DNA of 52,386 nucleotides, taken from the NCBI GenBank assembly GCA_030747595.1, contig JASLKK010000001.1, positions 189,747 to 242,132 on the forward strand, read 5' to 3'. Of this stretch, positions 41,406 to 49,803 are shown in pieces; position 1 is the stretch's first letter; every line of letters begins with the position of its first letter. The notes beneath the pieces are model-generated. The model saw nothing but the letters and a program-made list of their open reading frames with translations. It was not told the DNA's origin and searched no databases. The translations under genes and the position numbers were made by a program. Source of the stretch: Acidimicrobiales bacterium. GTDB lineage: Bacteria; Actinomycetota; Acidimicrobiia; Acidimicrobiales; MedAcidi-G1.

Positions 41406-42698
41406 TCAGCGAGGTTCGGTGGGGTTGGTCGGCTCGCCGAAACGGATGACGATGGTTGTGCCGCTCCCGTCGCCCACGGTCACCTCGCCTCCGGATTCCT
41501 CGGCGACGCGCCGCACAATGTCCAGTCCGAGGCCGCTGCCGCCGCTTGACGAGCCCCGGTCGAACACGTCGGTCGACGGCAGGCCGTCGCCATGGTCGGC
41601 CACGGTGAGCCGGGGTGGGTCGGCTGTCACGGTCACCTCGAAGCCCACCCCGCCCACCGTGTGGGTGAGCACGTTCTGCACCAGGTTGTCCAGGATGGAC
41701 AGCACTTCGGCGGCCGGCAGGTTGACCAGAACCGGTGAGTCGCTGTGCAGGTCGACGTCAACGGATCGTTGCTGTGCCGAGGCCACCACACGCCAGAATC
41801 CCATGCGTTTGCCGACCACCGCCCCAAGGTCGCAGATGGTCGATTCGGCCGATTCGGTGCGTCGCACGTCCTCGATGAGGGCCGTGACCTCGCCTTCCAG
41901 GTGAACGATGTCCGAGATCAGGCCGTCACGGGCCGCTGGGTCGGCCACCGAGTCGGCTTGTAGGCGTAGGGCGGCGATTGGGGTGCGAAGCCGGTGTGAC
42001 AGGTCGGCGATGCGTTCGCGTTCGGCAGCCAGCAGCTCGGACAGGCGTTCCACCAACTGGTTGAAGGCCCGGCCGCTTTCGACCACCTCGGGGGGCCCGG
42101 CGGGGGCCACCCGGGCGTTGAGGTCACCGTCTGCCCAGCGGTGGGCGGCGTCGGACAGTTCGCGCACCGGTCGCACGATGGCCACGGCCAGCCGGTCGGC
42201 TATCGGGACGGCGCCGATGACCACGATGAGGCCGAGGATGGCCAGGATCAGCCACGAGGTGGCCACGCCCTCGCGGAGGTCCTCGTTGCTGACGAATGCG
42301 GTGACGACCAGTCGGGCGCCCGAGGTTTGGAAGGTGACCGGCACGACCGCCAGCACCCCACCGTCGATGCGGGCCACGATGGAGCCGTCTACGGCCAGGT
42401 CCAGGACGTTGTCCGGGGTGTGGCCGGTGCCCAGACGGGTGCCGTCGGGCAGGAACACCGCCAGGTCGTCCGAACCGAAGGAGTCGAGCACGAATCCCAC
42501 GTCGATCGCCCCCGGGTTGCGTGAGGTAGCGCGGGCTGACGCGGCCAGGGCGGTGGCGACGCCGCGGGCGTCGGACTGGGCTGCGGCCAGCGACCGGAGT
42601 TCAGCCTGGGTACGTAGCGACAGCCCGAGCGGTACCAGGAACCCGACGACCAGCATGACGGCCAGGGCTACGAATACCCAGGCCAGTCGCCGCCGCAT
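41406..42698 (-). CDS. Sensor histidine kinase
   Basis: The 430-aa membrane kinase has helix 1 at about 7-27, a periplasmic sensor of about 120 residues and helix 2 near 149-170. A HAMP domain follows, then the dimerisation domain with the phosphorylated His in LSHRLRTPIAALRLQAD. The ATPase part shows the N box DNLVQNVLTHT, the G1 box DHGDGLP and a G2-like GGSGLGLDIVRRVAEESGG. The ligand of the sensor region is not evident. It starts 18 nt after its partner response regulator gene. Its location between glycan genes and surface-protein genes suggests envelope sensing, which is inference. Confidence 0.93.
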   Translation of the reverse strand: MRRRLAWVFVALAVMLVVGFLVPLGLSLRTQAELRSLAAAQSDARGVATALAASARATSRNPGAIDVGFVLDSFGSDDLAVFLPDGTRLGTGHTPDNVLDLAVDGSIVARIDGGVLAVVPVTFQTSGARLVVTAFVSNEDLREGVATSWLILAILGLIVVIGAVPIADRLAVAIVRPVRELSDAAHRWADGDLNARVAPAGPPEVVESGRAFNQLVERLSELLAAERERIADLSHRLRTPIAALRLQADSVADPAARDGLISDIVHLEGEVTALIEDVRRTESAESTICDLGAVVGKRMGFWRVVASAQQRSVDVDLHSDSPVLVNLPAAEVLSILDNLVQNVLTHTVGGVGFEVTVTADPPRLTVADHGDGLPSTDVFDRGSSSGGSGLGLDIVRRVAEESGGEVTVGDGSGTTIVIRFGEPTNPTEPR

Positions 42699-42716
42699 CT
42701 AGGAGACCATCCGGGT

Positions 42717-43400
42717 TCAGGCTTCGGGGGCCTGGAGGCGGACTCCGGCCCCGATGACCGTGTGCAGGTAGCGGACCTCCGACGTGGCGGTCTCCCCCAG
42801 CTTCTTTCGCAGGTTGGAGAGGTGGACGTCGACGGTTCTGCCCTCGGTGCCCGCCGGGGCCTTCCACACCGCTGCGTGGAGGTCCTCCTTGGACACCACG
42901 GTGCCGTGCCGTGCCGCCAGGTAGGCCAGCATGTCGAACTCCTTGGCGGTGAGCTCCAGCACCGTGTCGCCGAACTTCACCTGGCGGGGGCCGAGCAGGA
43001 TTTCCAGGTCGCCGACGGTGATCGTGTCCACGGCGTCGGCGCTGCCGCGGCGCAGCAGGGCGGCCATTCGAGCCGACAGTTGGGGGCCGGAAATCGGCTT
43101 GACGACGTAATCGTCAGCCCCTTCGGCGAAGGCCGCCAGGATGGTTTCCTCGTCCTCGCGGGCCGTGAGGACGAGGACGGGCAGTTCGGCGACGCTGCGC
43201 ACCATGCGCAGCAGATCGATGCCGTCCAGGTCGGGGAGGCCAAGGTCCAGTACCAGGGCGTCGGGCTCGTCGGCGGTCAGCGAACGGAGGCCGTCGAGGC
43301 CGGTGGCCTCGCTGGAGGCGCTGTGGCCGTCGCGGGCCAGGTGCTCGCAGACCAGTTCGCGGATGCGCTGGTCGTCCTCGATCACCAGAATGTTGGCCAT
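42717..43400 (-). CDS. OmpR-family response regulator
   Basis: The 227-aa regulator has a receiver domain with the acidic pair Asp9/Asp10, the phospho-acceptor Asp52 in VLDLGLPDLDG, Thr79 and Lys101 in VVKP. The C-terminal winged-helix DNA-binding domain ends with RTVDVHLSNLRKKLGE and YLHTVIGAGVRL. GGAGG 4 nt upstream of the ATG supports the start. It is divergent from the Ig-like secreted protein gene with only 53 nt between them, so that gene is a candidate target. Confidence 0.94.
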   Translation of the reverse strand: MANILVIEDDQRIRELVCEHLARDGHSASSEATGLDGLRSLTADEPDALVLDLGLPDLDGIDLLRMVRSVAELPVLVLTAREDEETILAAFAEGADDYVVKPISGPQLSARMAALLRRGSADAVDTITVGDLEILLGPRQVKFGDTVLELTAKEFDMLAYLAARHGTVVSKEDLHAAVWKAPAGTEGRTVDVHLSNLRKKLGETATSEVRYLHTVIGAGVRLQAPEA

Positions 43401-43453
43401 CTTTCCTCCGGTGGGTGCCGTGACCCATTCCTGCCGACGATACTTGCCGTGTC

Positions 43454-44767
43454 ATGCGTCGACTGATGGTTGTGCTTCTGTGGGTTCTGGCGACCGCCGT
43501 GGTCATCATCGCCGCCAACGCTGCGGTCCGCCTCGTCGACCAGCAGGTGTTCCCCGAGGGGGCCAGCATCCAGGTGCTGTCGACCACCACCACGACCACG
43601 ACGACGACCACGACGACAACGCTTCCGCCAGCAACTACTACGACAACGACACTGCCACCTCCGACTACGACCACGACGACTACCACGACGACGACAACGC
43701 TTCCGCCAGCAACTACGACGACAACGACGCTGCCACCTCCGACTACGACCACGACCCGTCCGCCCGATCCGCTGGAGGTGGACACAGAATGGATCGAGGG
43801 CGGGCGCACCGGCGGTTCGTTCTTCGTCCTGATCCGTGGAACAGGTGGCGTGGCCCCCTACCGGTGGTCGTTGGCGGGCGGCGCGATGCCCACCGGTCTG
43901 TCGCTCACCCAGTTGGGCCTGGTACGCGGTGTGCCCACCGAGGCTGGGGAGTTCTCGTTCACGGTGCGCCTCGAAGACGACCGCGGCGAGTCCACGGAGG
44001 CGAACTTCACGATGTCGCTGTTCGATCCGTTGACCATCGACACGGCAGTCCTACCGGTGGCCACCGTCGGCTACTCCTACGCCACGACGCTGGAGGCATC
44101 GGGCGGGACCGGTCCGTACACGTGGACCGTGGCGACTGATGTGCTGCCCGAAGGCTTGGCCCTCGACCCTGAGGGCGCCATCGTCGGAATCCCCGATGGT
44201 TCGGGCATCACGGCCTTCACCGTCCACTTGGAGGATGCCGAGGGCCGTTCGGCGGAACGCGGCTACTCAGTCGAGGTCATCAACTCGCTGGTCATCCTCA
44301 CCCCGTCGATTCCCGGAGGAACCACCGGCGTCGACTACTCGTTCGCCATGGTCGGCAGTGGGGGCCGGCCGCCGCACGCGTGGAGCGTTTCATCCGGTTC
44401 GCTACCGACGGGGCTCGAGATGTCGGTCGACGGCCTCATCACTGGCACACCCACGGTGGCGACCAGCCCGACAGTGGTGGTCCGGGTGGCCGACGTCGAC
44501 GGACGGGTGGCCGCCTTTCCCTACGTGTTCTCGGTGGTTTCGGGCACGACCCGCCAGGAGGTCGTTGCCCGGGGTGGCACGGTGCTGGTGGACGTCATAG
44601 GGAACATGGTGACTCTCGTATCGGCGGATCCTGTCGAGGGGTTCACCGTCTATGTCATCCGTCAGGGTCCGGATCGGGTCCAGGTGCACTTCATTGGGGA
44701 GGTTGACGTGTGGCCGTCGTGGGTGATCTGCGAGGGGAGTCCTGATGTCATGTGTCGCTTTGACTGA
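43454..44767 (+). CDS. Secreted or anchored protein with Thr-rich stalk and Ig-like putative (He_PIG) repeats
   Basis: The 437-aa product begins with a membrane segment (LMVVLLWVLATAVVIIAANAAV) acting as signal or anchor. A low-complexity Thr/Pro stalk (about 44-104) consists of long Thr runs broken by LPPATTT and LPPPTTT. Three repeats of about 85 residues follow, each with APYRWSLxxGxMPTGLxL...GxPTxAG-type spacing, the pattern of putative Ig domains (PF05345) in surface proteins. The last 70 residues (TLVSADPVEGFTVYVI) are unlike the repeats and contain two Cys. The stalk probably places the Ig-like domains outside the cell wall. It lies upstream of the S-layer gene and divergent from a response regulator gene. 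Binding partner unknown. Confidence 0.85.
   Translation: MRRLMVVLLWVLATAVVIIAANAAVRLVDQQVFPEGASIQVLSTTTTTTTTTTTTTLPPATTTTTTLPPPTTTTTTTTTTTTLPPATTTTTTLPPPTTTTTRPPDPLEVDTEWIEGGRTGGSFFVLIRGTGGVAPYRWSLAGGAMPTGLSLTQLGLVRGVPTEAGEFSFTVRLEDDRGESTEANFTMSLFDPLTIDTAVLPVATVGYSYATTLEASGGTGPYTWTVATDVLPEGLALDPEGAIVGIPDGSGITAFTVHLEDAEGRSAERGYSVEVINSLVILTPSIPGGTTGVDYSFAMVGSGGRPPHAWSVSSGSLPTGLEMSVDGLITGTPTVATSPTVVVRVADVDGRVAAFPYVFSVVSGTTRQEVVARGGTVLVDVIGNMVTLVSADPVEGFTVYVIRQGPDRVQVHFIGEVDVWPSWVICEGSPDVMCRFD
43612..43767 (+). repeat. 78-bp tandem repeat encoding the Thr-rich stalk
   Basis: Two copies of a 78-bp (26-codon) unit, both starting gacgacaacgcttccgcc, differ at a few bases. They lie inside a longer ACN-rich low-complexity tract starting about 43580. 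The product is poly-Thr broken by LPPAT and LPPPT. The unit keeps frame, so copy number could vary between strains and change stalk length. Confidence 0.85.
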
Positions 44768-44801
44768 CGACGAGGCCCTGTTGACTGACGACGAGGCCTG
44801 A
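44761..44801 (+). repeat. 21-bp tandem duplication at the 3' end of the Ig-like protein gene
   Basis: The 17-bp sequence tgactgacgacgaggcc occurs twice with a 21-bp period. The first copy contains the TGA stop of the gene. A recent short duplication is the simplest explanation; the repeat has no clear hairpin. Confidence 0.75.
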
Positions 44802-44962
44802 TTTTCCGGGATTTCGGCCTGATCCGGGAGACTTTACGGACGCTTTACACCGGTTTGTCGTGGTTGGGATATCGGCGATCACCGCTTGGCGTACCCTTTC
44901 TGCGTCGGGATCTTCCTGTTTTGGCGGGTTCCGCGTTGATCTATTAACTACATGGAGGCGAA
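44768..44962 (+). promoter_or_regulatory. Leader and promoter region of the S-layer gene
   Basis: This 195-nt gap is the longest upstream region here and is AT-richer than its surroundings. A weak promoter-like pair is TTTACA at 44844-44849 and GGATAT 17 nt later, which would give a leader of about 85 nt. An alternative -10-like tattaa lies near 44942. A strong Shine-Dalgarno sequence (GGAGG) is 4 nt from the ATG. No hairpin terminator is visible after the preceding gene. Confidence 0.3.
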
Positions 44963-47581
44963 ATGCTTACCAACTTCAGGAAGCGCACCGCACTGCTGCT
45001 CAGCGTGGCAGTCGTATGTGCAACCGTGTCCTTGGTGCCCCAGACGGCTTCGGCCGCCGCATGGGCTCCGAGTGTCACGGCTGATCTGCCCGGATCCCTT
45101 ACGGGATACAGGGCCTGCCCGAACGACTCAGCTCCTGCTGCCGGGTTTACCGACACCACGTCGACCGATGTCGACTGCATCAAGATGTTCGGCATCACCC
45201 AGGGCAAGACGGCGACAACCTTTGACCCGTCTGCTTCGGTGACGCGCGAGGAGATGGCGCTGTTCCTGAGCCGCATGTACACCCCGACCGGCCTCGCTGC
45301 CGGCACCGGGACGTTCACGGCTTTCACTGACATCACCGGTCTCGCGGCTGGCACCCAGACTGCGATCAACGCGATCGCCGCGTCGGGGATCACCGTTGGC
45401 ACGTCGGCAGGTACCTACTCGCCGGCTTCCAACGTCACCCGCGAGCAGATGGCCATCTTCTTGAACCGGATGGCTGACCTGCTCAAGGACAACGACGTCG
45501 ACAACAACGGCACCGCTACTGCTATTGCCGGAACCGTTGCCAACGGCGGGTACAACTACACCGACATTGCTTCGACCAGCCACGAGGGCCTCAGGGCCAT
45601 CGTCCGGTTGTACGACCTCGGTGTGGCACCTGGCGCCGGCATTGGTGCGACCTACCGGCCGAACGATGACATCACCCGCCTTGAGATGGCGTCGATGATG
45701 ACCGGTCTGTTGAACCACTCCAGCGCACGTCCGGCTGGTGTCTCGATCCAGACCCCGGCGACGAACGCCGCTGGTACGTCGCTCAACGTGGCTGCTGGCT
45801 CTATGGCCACGCAGATCTCGGTGCGTAACGCCGACTTCACGCCGCAGGCCAACACCATTGTTGAGGTCATCAAGCATTCCCAGAGCACGGCGGCCACCGC
45901 GGTTGCTGCTCCGGCGTTCCATGCTGTGCTGGGCACCTGCACGACGGCCAACGTCGTTGCATCGGGTACCGAGTGCGTCATCGATGCGGCTGACTACGTG
46001 ACCAACGCTCTTGGTAACAAGGCCGGCCCGGCGCAGACCCAGGCCGCTTCCAACACCCTGACCTGGGTTGCGTGGACCGGTGGTGACGGTGCGACCTACA
46101 TCGACGGAACGACCGTTGCCTCCAAGGCAGTGGCTGCTCTTGGTGCTGCCGCTACGGCGGTTGTGCCTGCGACGACGGCAACGTTGACCCACACCGCACG
46201 GGCGGGGGCCACGGCCTACGACCTGAGCGCCGACGACGACATCACCGACGCCACTGGTGAGTACACGCCGTTCGGCGAGGCGGTCACGTTGACCATGACG
46301 CTGACCGGCGCCACCGCAGCTGCGGTGGTCGACGGCTACTCGGTGACCTTCGCCGAGTCCCGGGTGGATTCGAAGGGCAACGTAGCCATTTCGTCCACCG
46401 CGGTGATCACTTCCGGCGGCAAGGCGACCTACACGGTTGCTGGCTGTGCGGACCCGACACCGGCCACCACCGCTGCCACCAACCTTGGCGACTGGTGCAG
46501 CTCTGAGGTGACGATCACCATGGCCGGTACCGGTACCGGTGCTGCGACTGGCACCTACCAGCCGCTTGGCTACCAGGGCACGGGCGTTGCCACGGCTGGT
46601 CTCACCTCGGGTGGGTACAACACCTCCTGGAGTGATGCTGCTGCGGTGTACACCACGGCTTCGGACGCGTTGGCGATCTCGCAGAACACCGCGGTCGTCT
46701 CGACCGCTGGCACGGTTATCGATGCCACTGCGACTGCCTACGACCAGTACGGGCGTGGAATGGCCGGCAAGACCGTCACCTTCGCGGTGGGCGGCGCCGA
46801 CAAGATCACGGCAACCACGGGTGCTGACGGCACTGCCGTTTACAGCTACGTGGCCTGTACCGCGAACGGTACGTCTGCGGTGAGCACGAACACGGCGGCC
46901 GCCGACATGGCGACCATTGCTGCCACGACGCCTGGCGCAGCCGGCGTCAAGGGCACCACCGTGTACTGCGTCACAGCAGGCACCGACGGCGCATACGCCG
47001 ACACCAATGGCCAGACGGACATCCAGACGATCACCTGGTCGGCTGACCCGACCGCCGGTGACTTCACAGTGACCTGTGGAAGTGCCACGTCGGCAGCTAT
47101 CCCCGGTGAGTCCACAGCGGCGACCATTCAGACGGCGCTCCGGCTGCTATCTGAGTTGGACGCCATCGCGGTCGTAGAGACCAGCGCAACCGTGCTGACT
47201 CTCACGAACCCGATTGTTGATGGTGACATCTGCACGGTGGTCGTGACTGTCACCGTGGCTCATGCCTCTCTCACGGTCGCCACTAACGGCACCGAGACCC
47301 AGAAGGGCATACCGAACCAGTCGGTTGACATCATCGAGCACGACGCGGTGGCCAACACGGTCGTCGTTGAGAGGCTCGTTGGTGCTACCACGACGATGCT
47401 GCAGTTCGGCTACGACAGCACGGACTCGTTCTCCACGGCAGCGATCGCCTCTGGCGGCGCCACCGAGGCGGAGTTCGAGGCTGCGCTGCATGCCGAGGCT
47501 GAGTCCGCCAACGAGGAAATCACCATTTCCTACCGGACGGCTGCTACCACCACAGGTGTCAGCACGTTCGTTGTCGGCTAA
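44963..47581 (+). CDS. SLH-domain S-layer-type surface protein
   Basis: The 872-aa product has a signal peptide (RKRTALLLSVAVVCATVSL, cleavage near ASA-AAW). Three N-terminal SLH domains follow at about 55-110, 115-175 and 190-250, with motifs FDPSASVTREEMALFL, YSPASNVTREQMAIFL and YRPNDDITRLEMASMM. SLH domains bind wall polysaccharide. The remaining 600 residues are Ala/Thr/Gly/Val-rich and beta-predicted. One section (about 590-650, ATAYDQYGRGMAGKTVTFAVGG) looks like a bacterial Ig (Big_1-like) domain. Paired cysteines recur. Codon choice is unlike the neighbours: GCT, GTT, GGT and ATT are frequent, which suggests strong expression or a different history. GGAGG and a perfect terminator fit a highly expressed single-gene unit. 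No sortase motif. Confidence 0.88.
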   Translation: MLTNFRKRTALLLSVAVVCATVSLVPQTASAAAWAPSVTADLPGSLTGYRACPNDSAPAAGFTDTTSTDVDCIKMFGITQGKTATTFDPSASVTREEMALFLSRMYTPTGLAAGTGTFTAFTDITGLAAGTQTAINAIAASGITVGTSAGTYSPASNVTREQMAIFLNRMADLLKDNDVDNNGTATAIAGTVANGGYNYTDIASTSHEGLRAIVRLYDLGVAPGAGIGATYRPNDDITRLEMASMMTGLLNHSSARPAGVSIQTPATNAAGTSLNVAAGSMATQISVRNADFTPQANTIVEVIKHSQSTAATAVAAPAFHAVLGTCTTANVVASGTECVIDAADYVTNALGNKAGPAQTQAASNTLTWVAWTGGDGATYIDGTTVASKAVAALGAAATAVVPATTATLTHTARAGATAYDLSADDDITDATGEYTPFGEAVTLTMTLTGATAAAVVDGYSVTFAESRVDSKGNVAISSTAVITSGGKATYTVAGCADPTPATTAATNLGDWCSSEVTITMAGTGTGAATGTYQPLGYQGTGVATAGLTSGGYNTSWSDAAAVYTTASDALAISQNTAVVSTAGTVIDATATAYDQYGRGMAGKTVTFAVGGADKITATTGADGTAVYSYVACTANGTSAVSTNTAAADMATIAATTPGAAGVKGTTVYCVTAGTDGAYADTNGQTDIQTITWSADPTAGDFTVTCGSATSAAIPGESTAATIQTALRLLSELDAIAVVETSATVLTLTNPIVDGDICTVVVTVTVAHASLTVATNGTETQKGIPNQSVDIIEHDAVANTVVVERLVGATTTMLQFGYDSTDSFSTAAIASGGATEAEFEAALHAEAESANEEITISYRTAATTTGVSTFVVG

Positions 47582-47620
47582 CGCTGGTAACTAGTTGACC
47601 TGATCCAAGGTCGACAGAGA

Positions 47621-47652
47621 AGGGGCCCCCGGTCTTCGGACCGGGGGCCCCT
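47621..47652 (+). terminator. Strong intrinsic terminator after the S-layer gene
   Basis: A perfect 14-bp stem (aggggcccccggtc / gaccgggggcccct) closes the ultra-stable tetraloop C(TTCG)G and is followed by ctcgtttt. It lies 39 nt after the S-layer stop. The next 177 nt, up to the end of the convergent protease gene, hold no gene that I can support; a 10-bp palindrome gcaacgttgc sits at 47710-47719. Confidence 0.92.
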
Positions 47653-47829
47653 CTCGTTTTCCCGGGTGGCGTCCCGTCCTGGCAGTCCGTTGTCGACAGC
47701 AGGGTTCTTGCAACGTTGCGACCCGGTCCAGCTGACTGGCCGCCCGTCTCGACAACCCTCGAGTAGGGACCGTGGGCCTGCAGCACAGACAGGTTGGTCG
47801 GATACGTCGTGGACCCTTCCGGCTCCCGG

Positions 47830-49779
47830 TCAGGACGTGGCCGCAACCTTCAGGCGGTGCAGGAACGTGAACATCTCGGCCCGGGTCACCATCCCCTCCG
47901 GGCAGTAGGTGGTCGTGGAGCACCCGGTCGTCGTCTCCGATGCCAGCAGCCAGTCGATGGCCTCGCCTGCGAATGAGGTTTCGTAAACGTCATCGAAGCC
48001 GGCCGTCGGGAAACCGGCCGGCGAGCCTTCTAGGCGCCACAGGAACGCTGCCATCTCCGCCCGGGTCACCGTGCCTTCTGGACAGAACTCGGTCGTGCTG
48101 CATCCCAGCGTGATGCCAGCCTCGGCCAGCCAGTCCACGGCCGGCCCGTAGGAGGCACCGGCTGGCACGTCGGAAAACCCGGCGGTGGTCGATGCCGCCG
48201 GCAGGTTCCGGAACCGCCACAGGAATCGCGCCATCTCATCGCGGGTGACTGCCACGTCGGGACATGTCAACTCTCCCAACGTCGGGCATCTGTCTGTGAT
48301 CCCGCCCGTGAACGCCCAGTCGATGGCTACTTCGGCCCAGTGCCCGCGTATTGCCGTGATCGTCGACGGGAGGCTTCCCAACTGGGCCACCCCCCAGCCG
48401 TGCTTGTAGTCCGGGTCGTCGGCCCGGCTGGCACGACCGGTAATCCGTTCCTTGACCTGGCTGGGCGACATCTCCGGAGCGGCTCCCAGCATCAGGGCGA
48501 CCAGTCCGGCCACGTGTGGGGTGGCGTACGAAGTCCCCGTGTTGTCGGCCCCGACCCATAGCGAGGTGGATGTCTCATCAGGGCCCACCACCTCGGGTTT
48601 GCGGTCGCCCATGTGGTTTGGCCCCCAGGCGCTGTACGGCTGGAGCCTGCTGGTATCCCAGGCCACTGCGCCCACCGTGATCACGTCGGCCATGTTGCCC
48701 GGCACGCTGATGCTGGCTGCCGGGTTGGCATAGGCCAGCGGACCCGTCCCCCAGGTCCGCGTCTCGTACGTGGTCTGGGGTCCTGATCGTCGGACCAATC
48801 CGTAGCCGTACCGGTGTGCGGCCCCTGTCTCGTTTGACAGTTCGAGGAGCTCGGTTGCCGGTTCGCCTGAGCCCTGGGGGTTCTCTGTGCACGTGATCAA
48901 CGTCGGAGGGCCGCCTGTTGGCACGACCTGCATGTCGAACAGGCACAGGTCCAGGTCGGTGGCTGGGTCATTCCAACTCAGCGACACCTCGGCGGTATCA
49001 CCGTCCTTCAGCAAGAATTCATTCTGTTCGATCCCAGTTCCTGTCACCTCGACCCAACCGTCGCCGTCAACGTCTGTCGTCGTCCCGTTGTGGTGGGTCT
49101 CGGCCGAGTTGCCGGCCGCCACCACCCAGGTGATCCCGGCGTCGACCGACGCCTGGATGATGGGTGCCGTCCAGTGGGTGCCGTCCAGCGGGCCGTCGGT
49201 CCACTCCATCGAGAAGCTGACCACGTCCACCCCGCTGGACTCGAGCCAAGCCGTCGCCTCGGCAAACCGGTCGTCGGTGAACGTCATGGCCACCAGTGCG
49301 GCGCCGGGGGCTACGTCGTGGATGATCTCGGCCATCTGCGTGCCGTGGTCGGTCAACCGGTCGATGATCCCGTCGTCGTCGAATGCGATCTTCGCGACGT
49401 CGGCTGGCAGGTCGCCGGCTGGGACGTCGTCGAGGCCGTCGAAGCCGACGTCCAGAATGGCAACCGTGATCCCTGTGCCTGTGTGCCCTGCGGTATGCCA
49501 CTCTGGGACTCCCAGCCGGTCCAGCCCTTCGGAGGTCGTGGCCGTGGCCTGACGTCCGGTCGGCACCCGATCGCCCGCAAAGCGGTCGACGGTCTTGGCA
49601 CTGCTTGACGGGACCTGTCGTTCACCACCGGAGGCGTGTGCAACGGTGGCCCACGGGGTCGGTGTGGCCAGCGTCAGGGCTGCCACGACGCCTATGCAGC
49701 CGACAAGCGCGGGAAAGGGACGCACGCGGTCACGGTACCGGGAGCCGCTTGACCGGGGGGGAGCGGGGATCAGCCGCAC
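47830..49779 (-). CDS. Secreted subtilisin-like (S8) protease with three C-terminal SLH repeats
   Basis: The 649-aa product has an N-terminal signal (about 20-50). The S8 domain has all catalytic residues: Asp110 in ILDVGFDG, His145 in DHGTQ, the oxyanion Asn224 in AAGNSA and Ser417 in GTSYATPHVAG. Between Asn224 and Ser417 lies an extra domain (about 250-335, LKDGDTAEVSLSWNDPATDLDLCLFD) resembling a pre-peptidase C-terminal (PPC) fold, an unusual internal place for it. SLH-type repeats span about 470-525, 526-585 and 588-649, the last two with GCSTTxxCPEGxVTRAEM cysteine pairs. It should sit on the cell wall, and a role in S-layer maturation or turnover is plausible because it is convergent to that gene. 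GGGAG 6 nt before the GTG supports this start; a GTG 54 nt downstream would also leave a signal peptide. Confidence 0.9.
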   Translation of the reverse strand: MRLIPAPPRSSGSRYRDRVRPFPALVGCIGVVAALTLATPTPWATVAHASGGERQVPSSSAKTVDRFAGDRVPTGRQATATTSEGLDRLGVPEWHTAGHTGTGITVAILDVGFDGLDDVPAGDLPADVAKIAFDDDGIIDRLTDHGTQMAEIIHDVAPGAALVAMTFTDDRFAEATAWLESSGVDVVSFSMEWTDGPLDGTHWTAPIIQASVDAGITWVVAAGNSAETHHNGTTTDVDGDGWVEVTGTGIEQNEFLLKDGDTAEVSLSWNDPATDLDLCLFDMQVVPTGGPPTLITCTENPQGSGEPATELLELSNETGAAHRYGYGLVRRSGPQTTYETRTWGTGPLAYANPAASISVPGNMADVITVGAVAWDTSRLQPYSAWGPNHMGDRKPEVVGPDETSTSLWVGADNTGTSYATPHVAGLVALMLGAAPEMSPSQVKERITGRASRADDPDYKHGWGVAQLGSLPSTITAIRGHWAEVAIDWAFTGGITDRCPTLGELTCPDVAVTRDEMARFLWRFRNLPAASTTAGFSDVPAGASYGPAVDWLAEAGITLGCSTTEFCPEGTVTRAEMAAFLWRLEGSPAGFPTAGFDDVYETSFAGEAIDWLLASETTTGCSTTTYCPEGMVTRAEMFTFLHRLKVAATS

Positions 49780-49803
49780 CGTAGACTCCCTACATACGGC
49801 GGG

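Noticed and set aside
43580-43770. CRISPR-like or regulatory repeat array
   Set aside because: The repeats are in frame and code for a Thr-rich stalk in a secreted protein; there are no unique spacers.
45128-46192. 354-codon minus-strand frame opposite the S-layer gene
   Set aside because: Gly/Arg-rich shadow with no motif; the plus strand has a signal peptide, SLH repeats and a Shine-Dalgarno sequence.
47710-47719. 10-bp palindrome gcaacgttgc downstream of the S-layer terminator as an operator
   Set aside because: A single short palindrome between convergent gene ends, with no promoter nearby; too weak to call.
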